64,000 bases of DNA from the NCBI GenBank assembly GCA_001599815.1, contig BCIA01000001.1, positions 7,004,641 through 7,068,640 on the forward strand, written 5' to 3'. Shown in pieces: positions 1-9,402 of this stretch. Position numbers and translations under genes: made by a program. Below the pieces are notes generated by a model. The model was not told where the DNA came from, searched no databases, and saw only the letters and a list, made by a program, of their open reading frames with translations. Each line of letters begins with the position of its first letter. The stretch's first letter is position 1. The stretch comes from Furcasterigmium furcatum (Eukaryota > Ascomycota > Sordariomycetes > Glomerellales > Plectosphaerellaceae).

Positions 1-1
1 G

Positions 2-3000
2 GACGGGAATTTCACATATGCCGAAGTGGAGGATTTCTCGACTCGACTGGCGCTGCACCTCGTGGCCCTCGGTGTCCCCGTCGGCTCGACGATACCGCTG
101 TGCTTCGAAAAGTCAAGATGGACAGCCGTCGCACTCCTAGCCGTGATGAAAGCCGGCGCTGCCTTTGCCCTGACTGATCCAAGTCAGCCGGAAGCCCGCC
201 TCCGTACCATCTACGAACAGACAAGCGCCAGCTTGATCATCACCTCAGAGATCCAGAGCGAACTTGGTGGGAAGATCGCCGGCGAGGGATCAACACGAAT
301 TGTGCTCTCCTCCCAGCTATTCGCGGACCTCAAAATCAACCCGGAACTTACACTACCCACATTCTCCAAAGACCTCCCATTGTACATTCAGTTCACCTCA
401 GGCAGCACCGGCAAGCCCAAGGGAGTCCTCTGTTCTCACGCCAACTACGCCAGCGGTGCCATCCCCAGAGCCGATGCGATCGGTTACCGCCCTCACTCAA
501 GGGTCTTCGATTTCGCCTCATACGCCTTTGATGTCAGCATTGACCTCATGCTCGCCACCCTCTCCAACGGCGGATGTCTCTGCATTCCCTCCGACGAGGA
601 CCGGATGAACGACCTTAGCGGCGCCATCCGCAAGAGCAAGGCCAACATGGTTCACATGACGCCTTCTGTGGCGCGAGTTCTTGACGCCGATATCATCCCG
701 TCTTGTGAAGTGCTAGGACTTGGTGGTGAGGCAGTCTCAGCAGGTGATGCTTCGGCGTGGAGCAAGACGACGAAGGTCATTATTGCGTATGGCCCGTCTG
801 AGTGCACCGTCGGCTGCACGATCAACGGGAATGCCAGCATTTCGCAGAATATCGGCAAAGGCACGGGGTGTCTTCTTTGGATTGTGGATCCGGAGGACCA
901 CGACCGGCTAATGCCCGTCGGTGCCGTGGGCGAGCTGCTGGTCGAAGGACCGGTGGTGGGTTTGGGTTACCTCAATGATCCCACCAAGTCCGCGGAGGTC
1001 TTCATCGAAGATCCGGCCTGGCTTCTCGCTGGAGGAGGGTCAGCTGCGGGTCGCCATGGCCGGCTCTACAAGACAGGAGACCTCGTTCGATACGATGCAG
1101 ATGGCACGGGAGCCATTGCTTTCGTTGGAAGGAAGGATCAGCAGGTCAAACTCCGTGGCCAACGAATTGAGCTGGCAGAGGTCGAGCACCATCTCAGGGG
1201 TAAACTGCCGTCGAGCGTCACAGTGGTGGCCGAAGTCATCAAGCCTGGCGGCAGCGAGCCGACCCTCGTGGCTTTCATCACGGAGCAGACACCTGTTAAT
1301 TCGGAGCCGAACGAGAGCGACCTGACGCAGCTCTCTCCTGACCTGAGTCGAATCATCGCCCAGCTGGACGTTGCCCTCGGTGAGGAGATCCCTCGCTACA
1401 TGGTGCCGACGGCCTACATTCCCCTGAAGAAGATGCCTTCCCTTGTGTCGGGCAAGATTGACCGCAAGCGGCTCCGCGAGCTGGGCTCGTCCCTGACAAG
1501 AGAAGACGTCGCCAGGATGGGCGCTTATAGTGGCGAGTCTTCGCAGCCCGAGACGGAAATGGAGAAAGCCTTGCAGCAGGTCTGGATCAAGGTTCTCGGC
1601 GGGGATGTCCAGGTCGGCCGGAACGACAGCTTCTTCGCCCTGGGCGGCGATTCTCTCCGAGCTATGCGCATGGTTGGCGCGGCCCGGGAGGCAGGCATCG
1701 CCCTGACAGTCGCCAGCATCTTCACGTTCCCCAGGCTCAAGGACATGGCGATAAACGCGACATCTTGTGAGAAGGACGAGGCGGAAGACGTCCCGGAATT
1801 CTCGCTTCTTGACGATGGGTGGACTCCCGAAGCCGCGCGGGCCGATACCGCTAAGCTTTGCGAGCTTGAGGAGTCGGCCATCGAGGATGTATACCCGTGC
1901 ACACCACTTCAGGAGGCACTGATGGCGCTGTCAGCCAAGGTGAAGGAGGCCTATGTTGCGCAGCGAGTGGTGGAGCTCCCTGATGCCGCTACGGCAGACA
2001 AACTCAAGGCTGCTTTCGACATGGCCGCCCTCGACAGCCCGATACTCAGGACGAGGATCGTCCAGGCATCAGAGCACGGCCTGGTTCAAGTTGTGACCAG
2101 GGGAGGCATCAAGTGGCATCTAGGAACTGAACTACAGAAGTATCTCGCAGACGACCGAGACGAGCATATGGGTCTCGGCAAGCCCCTGGCCCGGTACGCC
2201 CTCATCACAGATCAGGCGACTTGCAAGGTCTCCTTCGTGCTGACACTTCACCACGCCGTGTACGATGGCTGGTCAATGCCTCTGGTCGTCGACAGGGTCA
2301 ACAAGGCCTTTGATGGACAAAAGGTGCAGCGCCCGGCGGAGTTCAAGAACTTCATCAAGTACCTCACGGCAAGCTCTCGCGAAGAGGCCGAGAAGTTCTG
2401 GCGGGAGAAGCTCAACGGCGCAAACGGGCTGCAGTTCCCCGCGTTGCCATATCCCGGATACCAGACACAGGCCGACTCGCTTCTCGAGCAGCGTGTGTCG
2501 CTGGCCGGGCGACCAGCCTCGAAAACCACGGTTGCCACTGTCATCCGAGGAGCCTGGGCGTATGTTGCGTCTCTGTACAGCGCGACGACCGACGTTGTCT
2601 TCGGCGAGACCCTGACCGGACGCAACGCACCGATCAGGGGTGCCGAGGAGATCGAAGGCCCTATGATCACGACTGTGCCCCTCCGTGTTCAAGTCGACAA
2701 AACTGCCAGCGCAGCAGACTATCTGCAGTCCATCTACGACCAGACTGTCGAACAGATCCCGTACGAGCACACGGGCCTGCAGCACATTCGCCGCCTAAGC
2801 CCTGGCGCCTACGAGGCATGTGAGCTGCGGACCGGCCTTGTTCTGCATCCTAGCACAGAAGGCGAGGAGAAGCCATCGGACGAATACCCTGCGAACCGCC
2901 TCGTGCCGGCCGGTGACTCGGAGGCCGCTCAGGAGGCGCTCAAGTTCAACACGTATGCCCTGATGCTGGTCTGCTCGCTGGATGCGGATGGTTTCCTCGT

Positions 3001-5071
3001 CATGGCCAGCTTTGACTCGAAGACGATCGAGAAGCCGTTGATGGAGAAGATCCTGGCCCGCTTCTCTGAGGTCGCGCAGAAGCTGTGCGCGATGGTCGAG
3101 GAGCCCCTTTCTGACTTGCCCGCGGACGCATCTGGAGACAAGTCAGAGCTCCTGCGACTCAGCACAACCAACATGGACGCCGTCGTTAAGGAGTATACCG
3201 ACGCTCGATCAGTCTGGATCATTGATCATCTCGACCAAACCCGACTTGCACCCCTTGGGGCTTTCGGTGAGCTTGTGGTGGTCAGCACCGCCGAGTTGCC
3301 GTTCCCAGTCATCGAGAACCCAGTCTGGCTCGACTATGTCAACGGACACTTGGAGGGCCTCGACACGCCTCGCTTCTACAAGACCGGACGTCTGGCCAAG
3401 TTCGGACCTGACGGTATTCTCAAGATCGTGGAAGAAAAGACGGCTGCTCAGGCTTCATCGTCCATCGAGGCGCCGACGAAGCGCATCTCGGCTACTTCGT
3501 CCAAGCAGCGCCGGCTGCGTGCACTCTGGAGCAAGGTGTTGAGACTCCCTGAGAGTGACATTGGTCTCAACGACAACTTCTTCCGACTCGGCGGCGATTC
3601 AATCACCGCCATGAAGCTTGTGTCGGAGGCTCGGCTGGCTGGGTTCCTCCTCGGAGTAACACAGATCTTCCAGAACAGGTCACTGTACGATATGGCCGGT
3701 GTCTTGACCGACGACGAGCCCGAGGTGTCTGTTAACGACCAGACCAAGGACCTCGTGCCTTTCGAGCTGCTGAATGAAAAGCAAGACGAGGCCTGGGTGC
3801 AGCAGACCATTCAACCAGCACTGGCTGACCCCAACTGGAAGATCGTCAATGTCCTGCCCACCCGGCCTCTTCAGGAGGTCGCCGTCCGGGGCACTGTCCA
3901 TATCCCTCGATTCTCGGCCCGTTACGAAGCCATGTATTTCGAAGGCGAAGTAGACCGCCCTCGTCTCTTCAAGGCCTGCCAGGATCTGGTGTCAAGCACC
4001 GAGGTCCTCCGCACCGTCTTCATCCAGCATGAGAAGACCTTCCTGGCCGTCGTCCTCGAAGACGTGCAATCCCCGGTAATCGAGTACGAGATCGATGGTT
4101 CGGTCCAGGACTTTGTCCACACCCTCACCAACCTCGACGTCCAAACACGGATGCCCCCGGGGTCCTCCTTCGTCAGGTGGTTCTACATACAGAGCAGCAG
4201 CGGTGAATCGGCCCTTGTCTTCCGGATCTCCCACGCCCAGTACGACGAGATCTGCCTCCCGCTGATGCTCCGCCACCTGTCCGCCCTGTACGAGGACCGG
4301 CCCTCGCCTCCAACCGTCCCCTTCTCCTCCTTCGTCAACCACGTCCTTAAGACCTCCATCCCCTCCAGCATCTCATACTGGCGCGATCTTCTCGAAGGCT
4401 CCTCCCTCGCCGCGTCCGTCTTCAAGCCATCCACCCCCGTCGACAACACCGCCCACTTCGCGGTCGACCGCACAATCGACATCTCCCCGCGCTCCAAGGA
4501 CATCACCATCGCCACCCTCCCCACGGCCGCCTGGGCCGTCTGCCTCGCCCGCCGCCTCTCCCTCCGCGACGTCGTCTTCGGCGAGGTCGTCAGCGGCCGC
4601 AACACCGCCTTCCCTTCGACCCACGTCGCCGGCCCCTGCTGGCAATACGTGCCCGTCCGCGTGCGCTTCCCGCCGGGCACCACAGCCGCCTCCCTCCTCG
4701 CGCAGATCCAGGACCAGCACATCGCGACCGCCGCGCACGAGGCCCTCGGGCTCCCCGAGATCGCGGCCCTGTGCTGCCCGCACTGGCCTGCGGGCAGCGC
4801 CGACTGGTTCGACTCGGTCGTGCACCAGGACGTCGAGCACGTGGCGTCCCTGCCGTTCGAGGCCGCGAGCGCGACGAGGATGGAGACGGTGTACCCCCAC
4901 GCGGAGCCGCTGCGGGAGTGGAAGATCCAGGCGTTCCGGGCGGGCGAGACTCTGACGATGGAGGTCGTGACGGTGCAGAGCTGGGAGGGGCATGCGCGGG
5001 AGCTGCTGGACGAGATTGCCGAGATCATGGAGGGCCTGGTGAGGAGGCCCGGCGAGGTGCTGTTCGAGTAG
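2..5071 (+). CDS. Nonribosomal peptide synthetase, NPS6/SidD-like (5' partial)
   Basis: This is the C-terminal 1689 residues of an NRPS. The frame is open from base 2, so the start lies upstream. Residues below are numbered from the first codon in the window. Order: adenylation (about 1-500; A3 loop FTSGSTGKPKG, A5 AYGPSEC, A7 YKTGD, A10 SGKIDRKR); thiolation (LGGDS, Ser about 551); condensation (HHAVYDG at 750-756); a short adenylation remnant (about 1060-1155); second thiolation (LGGDS, Ser about 1200); terminal condensation (SHAQYDE at 1410-1416). From memory of the family, A-T-C-degenerate A-T-C is the layout of the ascomycete synthetase for fusarinine-type extracellular siderophores (NPS6/SidD), which joins N5-acyl-N5-hydroxyornithine units by ester bonds. 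No intron is needed. The promoter is outside the window, so iron regulation cannot be judged. No other siderophore gene is visible nearby. NRPS identity is certain; the NPS6 assignment is probable. Confidence 0.85.
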   Translation, partial: DGNFTYAEVEDFSTRLALHLVALGVPVGSTIPLCFEKSRWTAVALLAVMKAGAAFALTDPSQPEARLRTIYEQTSASLIITSEIQSELGGKIAGEGSTRIVLSSQLFADLKINPELTLPTFSKDLPLYIQFTSGSTGKPKGVLCSHANYASGAIPRADAIGYRPHSRVFDFASYAFDVSIDLMLATLSNGGCLCIPSDEDRMNDLSGAIRKSKANMVHMTPSVARVLDADIIPSCEVLGLGGEAVSAGDASAWSKTTKVIIAYGPSECTVGCTINGNASISQNIGKGTGCLLWIVDPEDHDRLMPVGAVGELLVEGPVVGLGYLNDPTKSAEVFIEDPAWLLAGGGSAAGRHGRLYKTGDLVRYDADGTGAIAFVGRKDQQVKLRGQRIELAEVEHHLRGKLPSSVTVVAEVIKPGGSEPTLVAFITEQTPVNSEPNESDLTQLSPDLSRIIAQLDVALGEEIPRYMVPTAYIPLKKMPSLVSGKIDRKRLRELGSSLTREDVARMGAYSGESSQPETEMEKALQQVWIKVLGGDVQVGRNDSFFALGGDSLRAMRMVGAAREAGIALTVASIFTFPRLKDMAINATSCEKDEAEDVPEFSLLDDGWTPEAARADTAKLCELEESAIEDVYPCTPLQEALMALSAKVKEAYVAQRVVELPDAATADKLKAAFDMAALDSPILRTRIVQASEHGLVQVVTRGGIKWHLGTELQKYLADDRDEHMGLGKPLARYALITDQATCKVSFVLTLHHAVYDGWSMPLVVDRVNKAFDGQKVQRPAEFKNFIKYLTASSREEAEKFWREKLNGANGLQFPALPYPGYQTQADSLLEQRVSLAGRPASKTTVATVIRGAWAYVASLYSATTDVVFGETLTGRNAPIRGAEEIEGPMITTVPLRVQVDKTASAADYLQSIYDQTVEQIPYEHTGLQHIRRLSPGAYEACELRTGLVLHPSTEGEEKPSDEYPANRLVPAGDSEAAQEALKFNTYALMLVCSLDADGFLVMASFDSKTIEKPLMEKILARFSEVAQKLCAMVEEPLSDLPADASGDKSELLRLSTTNMDAVVKEYTDARSVWIIDHLDQTRLAPLGAFGELVVVSTAELPFPVIENPVWLDYVNGHLEGLDTPRFYKTGRLAKFGPDGILKIVEEKTAAQASSSIEAPTKRISATSSKQRRLRALWSKVLRLPESDIGLNDNFFRLGGDSITAMKLVSEARLAGFLLGVTQIFQNRSLYDMAGVLTDDEPEVSVNDQTKDLVPFELLNEKQDEAWVQQTIQPALADPNWKIVNVLPTRPLQEVAVRGTVHIPRFSARYEAMYFEGEVDRPRLFKACQDLVSSTEVLRTVFIQHEKTFLAVVLEDVQSPVIEYEIDGSVQDFVHTLTNLDVQTRMPPGSSFVRWFYIQSSSGESALVFRISHAQYDEICLPLMLRHLSALYEDRPSPPTVPFSSFVNHVLKTSIPSSISYWRDLLEGSSLAASVFKPSTPVDNTAHFAVDRTIDISPRSKDITIATLPTAAWAVCLARRLSLRDVVFGEVVSGRNTAFPSTHVAGPCWQYVPVRVRFPPGTTAASLLAQIQDQHIATAAHEALGLPEIAALCCPHWPAGSADWFDSVVHQDVEHVASLPFEAASATRMETVYPHAEPLREWKIQAFRAGETLTMEVVTVQSWEGHARELLDEIAEIMEGLVRRPGEVLFE

Positions 5072-6286
5072 ACGCTGCATGAGATGGTGGCCGCAGTGTG
5101 GTTTGAGTGGAGTATATTATGTTTCCATGAGATTTATGTCTTTCTTTGACATGCTTTGTCTTTCCTTTCTGCGTTTTGAACGAATGCTTCATAGCATCGA
5201 TGTGGTAGGGCTGTGTTGCCCATGAGACTCGACCTGCGATGGCCTCACTTACCTAACATTTCTGAGCTTGTTTGCTAATATCCATATGCTATTCGTGAAA
5301 AAGAAATCCCAAGCAATGCAGCGAGCGGAATTGTGAACGTAGATGTCGAGTTCTCCATGGCGATGGTCTCGTGACTGAAACATCAGCTGTCAGCTCTCTC
5401 GGGTTTGGCTAGACGGCGAAGGCGTCGGCTAGCAACCCTTCGGAACCTGCTGAAGAAACTCTCACTCAGGCGGACATGGAACACGCGCCTTGTTGCGGCT
5501 CTAAGCGCAGACAGGCAGCCAGGCGACGTCGTCTCGAGCCTCAAAATGGCGTCCTGATATCCACCACCGCAGAGCCGCCACACCTTCACCTCGGTAAGGG
5601 ACGGCACCCAGGGGCGTAGGCAACAGGAAACGGACGCTGGGGAATACATCCGACCGTTGATATAGCGCCACATCGCGGAGCATGGACGGGTCCCTACCCG
5701 GTGGCGGCGGAAGAGGCGCGGAGGGCGGTGGCTTAACATAGACTCAGAAGATTCGGCGGGTGCCTATAATAGAGTCATCAACAGTCACATAGACTCTGAG
5801 AGGTTTTCAGGGTGACTCACAGACCCAATAATTAGCCTTCGTCCAAATGAGTCAATCACAGAATGGGAACTTGGTTGAGCTCATCGAAAGCTGGGCAGCA
5901 CCGCATGGGCGAGAACAGGGCGAAGAGACTGGCGGGCAGCTCGTCACCTCTCACAACCCCCCATCCCAGACTGTTGCAGCTTTGCATCAAATTCCATGGA
6001 TTAACGCCTCATGCTATCCCCTTCCTTCCCCTTCGCTCTCCATCCCATCACCGTCTCCGTCCATTCCATCCCAGACAAAGGAAAGAGACAGGGTATATAG
6101 ACCGACACAGCTCCTGTTGACAGCAAACCCTCACAGGCGCTTTGCCATTTCCATCCGTGACCACTCCCGAAGCAAATTTACCTCTGTATCCCGGTGACCC
6201 AGGCCCGCGAGCGAGCTATCATGCTCATGAACCAATGCTTCCTTCGCTCGTGATGCATGCATACAAATACCAAACAATACCCTCCC
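5072..6286. other. Intergenic, convergent 3' ends
   Basis: About 1.2 kb between the NRPS and the Gag1-like gene, which point toward each other. It should hold both 3' UTRs. Short open frames here have no recognisable domain and low-complexity composition, including a CT-rich stretch near 6010-6075. I see no gene, RNA or repeat. Confidence 0.6.
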
Positions 6287-7699
6287 TCAACCGATCGCCC
6301 CGGCCCCGTACGCTGCCGGCGGCGGCGGCTGCGTGTGGGCCCCCATCCCGAACACCCGCTGGAGGCTCTTCCTAATGCCTCTCCCGCCGGGCTCGTCCCC
6401 GTCCGCCTTCTCTCCCCGTCCGATGAACGGGATACTCAGCCGCCTCGTGTGCCCGTTCGCCTCCCCGGTCGCACCCCGCGGCTGCTTCTTCTTCTTACGA
6501 ACGGCGACGAGTGTTGTCTCGGGTGCGCTGGGCCGCGGGGGCCACTCGCCGTCGCGTTTCCATCCTGTCACGCAGGCGCGGATCATGTCTGAGAGATTGA
6601 CGGGGCACGACGGCGTAAGGTTATGGAGAATGACCTTGTCGTAGAGCGAGATGTATACGGCGGGCGTGATGGACGCGCGCATCGGGTTATTCGGCGGCAG
6701 TAATGGCGGCGCGACGGGCAGCAGCGTGTCGATGCGGTGTGGCTTGGCGCTCGAGGCCGACACGGCAGAACGCGACGAGTCCTTCGAGCGCTGCGTGGTA
6801 AGCTCGGGGTGAGCGTCCTTTGTGTTTTCCGAACCATCTGATCCTGCCGCGGTGGCCGCGGTATCATGGCTCTGCTTCGGCTGCAGGGGGGACGTGGTGC
6901 CTCCTCCAGACACCGAATTCCGCGAAAAGAGTCGTTTCGGAGAGAGCGACGACAGCGACAGCGACGGTGACGAGGGTTTCGGTCGCACACGGACTGTTTT
7001 TGCGCCAGTCCAGGCATTTCGCCGTGCTTCAAAGCAGGCAAGGCCTTCGTTCCACTCGATCTCTTCGCGGACGGCCCTTCGTCTCTTAGCCTGCTTCTCG
7101 GCGGCCGACTGCTTGACGAATGTCCCGACGGAGTCAGGAGTGTCGAATCGAAAGGGGGAGAGGATGGGTTGCGGCGCTTCGTCGTCTGAGAGATCCGAAA
7201 GCCAGTCCAGCCGGGGCCTGTAGTTGAGGGGGTCTTCGGACATGGAGCTGTAGACGGACTCTGCGTCGCTGTCGTCCTCGGAGTCATTGTCGCTCGACTC
7301 GAGGGTATCGTCTACGGTCGGGGCAGTTGTGAGCTCATTGCTGGGTGGTTCGTTGCCGGCAGCGTCGTGCTCTGTGACGGCCTCTGTGACGGCGTCATGC
7401 GACGCATCTCCGTTTTGGGACTGCCCAGTGGACGGTGCGGGATCGACGGCAGAGGCAGCAGGAGTCGGCGCAGATGCGGCAGCGGGTGGCCAGGAGAATT
7501 GCCAATCGTTGCGCACCTTCTCCTGGAGGTGTCGCTTGACGGCCTCCTTCTGCTTCGCCTTGTCTTTCGAATAGAGGTCTGGATCGTAGTCGGGGACGTT
7601 TATGGCTAATGGGGTAGGGACTATTGAGTGTCGGAATTTAGAGAGGGGCGAGCGCGGCGACTTGTAGAGGTCGGAGAACTGCATTTTGGAGGAGGACAT
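6287..7699 (-). CDS. DUF4050/Gag1-like clamp domain protein
   Basis: A single-exon, 470-residue protein. The ATG at 7699 opens MSSSKMQFSDLYKSPRSPLS. The N-terminal 60 residues and a block at about 155-245 (DPLNYRPRLDWLSDLSDDE, then EEIEWNEGLACFEARRNAW) look conserved. The C-terminal block at about 352-392 (SLYDKVILHN, then CPVNLSDMIRACVTGWKRDG) resembles the fungal DUF4050/Gag1-like clamp domain. The linkers are Ser/Pro/Glu-rich and probably disordered. There is no signal peptide or membrane segment. In fission yeast a protein with this domain has been linked to growth control and to a ubiquitin ligase. That is from memory of the family and says little about this protein. Family assignment is moderate; function is unknown. 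Confidence 0.7.
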   Translation of the reverse strand: MSSSKMQFSDLYKSPRSPLSKFRHSIVPTPLAINVPDYDPDLYSKDKAKQKEAVKRHLQEKVRNDWQFSWPPAAASAPTPAASAVDPAPSTGQSQNGDASHDAVTEAVTEHDAAGNEPPSNELTTAPTVDDTLESSDNDSEDDSDAESVYSSMSEDPLNYRPRLDWLSDLSDDEAPQPILSPFRFDTPDSVGTFVKQSAAEKQAKRRRAVREEIEWNEGLACFEARRNAWTGAKTVRVRPKPSSPSLSLSSLSPKRLFSRNSVSGGGTTSPLQPKQSHDTAATAAGSDGSENTKDAHPELTTQRSKDSSRSAVSASSAKPHRIDTLLPVAPPLLPPNNPMRASITPAVYISLYDKVILHNLTPSCPVNLSDMIRACVTGWKRDGEWPPRPSAPETTLVAVRKKKKQPRGATGEANGHTRRLSIPFIGRGEKADGDEPGGRGIRKSLQRVFGMGAHTQPPPPAAYGAGAIG

Positions 7700-9402
7700 G
7701 GACGCAGGGGAAGCTGGCGGCCGACGACGAGGCGGCGGCGGCGACAGATGGGATGGGCGGGAGGAGGAAGTCCGGACTTTATGTCAAAGGCCGACGCTGC
7801 GAGGGCCAAGGAGGACCAGGGTCGAGCTGGAGAAGCTTGTCGCCTTGGTGTGGTTGGTGTGGGAGGCGGGCGGCGGCCAGCGGTGAAGAGCGACTGCGGG
7901 GGTGGTCGGTCGTTAGTCGTTGGTGGAGGTCGAGGTGGAGGGGGTGGTGGTGGAGGGCGGCGGCGTCGGTCTGTGCTAGCCTGGTAGGTCTGGGTCAGGT
8001 CAGGTCAGCGCAGGCTGCTGGCCGTCGCCGTGGCTGGGCTGTCTGTCGTGAATCGTTTGCGGAGAACAAAGCCGCGGCGGGAGCCCGGGGCCTGGGCCGA
8101 GTTCGTGCAGCAGGGCCAAGAAACCCGAGCCAGTCGTCGGCAAGACAAGCGAGCGAGCGGACGAACAGAGGAGGGCGGCGGCGATGTCTGTGTCCTGGCA
8201 GCCCAGTGGAGGGCGTGGTCAGTGCATTGATTTCCCCAGGTTTGGACGTCCTGCTGACTCGGCGTGGCGACAGTCAAGCCTGCCTGGGATGCATGTGCAT
8301 GAGTAGTAGCGAGAGCGAAGCCAGCGTCACGTACTTTTATTAGTCGCGGTGGTCGTCGCACGATGCACGGGTGCTGCGAGGATCGGATGGTGCCGACATG
8401 CTACTGCTGCAGACGATGCAGGGTTGGGTGGTATTCTGGCCGCTCAATGACCGAGCCCCAGGAGCGGTTCCCTGCTTGGGTCGTTCCGAGGGCGTCAAGG
8501 CGTCTGGGGATGTCTCGGTGTCTCGCCTCTGGCGGGTGAGCCCTGGAGGTTCAGCAGGATGAGGGGGAGGAGAAGCCGGACAAGTTCGGCAGGGATGGTC
8601 GTGTGACGATTGCAGCTTTGGCTGGGGGCGTTCTGCCAAGAGGACTTTGGGGTGCGGAGGTGGTCAGTGGTCCACGCCCGGGTCGTGATGTGTCGAGGAC
8701 GGGAATGTTGTAGAGGCGAGTGGGAGGGGAGGGGCAGACGTTTCCAGATTCGCCCTTTATTACGCTCTTACCTCCTGCGGGAAGGTCCAAATGGATGTCT
8801 TCAATGATGGGAAGCGACGACTTGATGCTGAGGTAGGCGCCCTCTTTCCGGTCTGGTGTGGTCGGTCTGCCCCGCTGCCAAGATGGATGCCATGGTCATA
8901 GTGGATCACCTTAGCGAGCTGCCAGGGAACGACTAGCGACACATCCGCTGTAGTCCACTGTATTCCTTGTGGAGGCTGAGTCAGCACTCGTTTGAGTCTC
9001 CGCCAGCTTGAGTGGGAAAGGGGCACGACAACATCGACCAGCAGACTTTAGATCAAGTCGAGATGGCCTCTCACTTCATCCCACGACATCAAGATAACCT
9101 CACGTTCGACTTCAGGAATTTGAGATGGCTTCTTGTTGAACTAGATGCGATTCTAAAGACTAACAGATCAAGCCTTTGGCAGTTCAGATGACCTCTCTCT
9201 CACAAACTCCCAATTTCTCACACGCTGTGAGAGGGCCATCCTCCAACACGTACATATTACACAATTTTTTTTAACCATTTTTGTCCATTTTTGTCCAAGG
9301 TCCTCTCATGTTTCCAATGTGCATAATACATTTCCTCGCAGAGGCATCTCCAAGTTCCTGCTGAGGCACCGACTCGCGGCCAGCCGGGGCCACAGCCGGG
9401 AA
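7700..9402. other. Intergenic, leader of Gag1-like gene and tail of Q-rich gene
   Basis: About 1.7 kb without a credible gene. The part next to 7700 is the promoter and leader of the Gag1-like gene and is GGT/GGC-rich (7900-7980). The part next to 9402 is the 3' region of the Q-rich gene and contains a T-rich tract with a duplicated TTTTGTCCA near 9280-9297. Open frames here are Arg/Gly-rich products of GC skew. Confidence 0.5.

Noticed and set aside
4183..5080. Long open frames (235 and 281 codons) on the minus strand inside the NRPS
   Set aside because: They are antisense to strongly conserved condensation-domain sequence. Their Arg/Gly/Ala-rich composition follows from GC-rich third positions.
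6583..7287. A 234-codon minus-strand frame overlapping the Gag1-like gene
   Set aside because: It is a Ser/Arg/Pro-rich shadow in another frame. The conserved domain is in the 470-residue frame.
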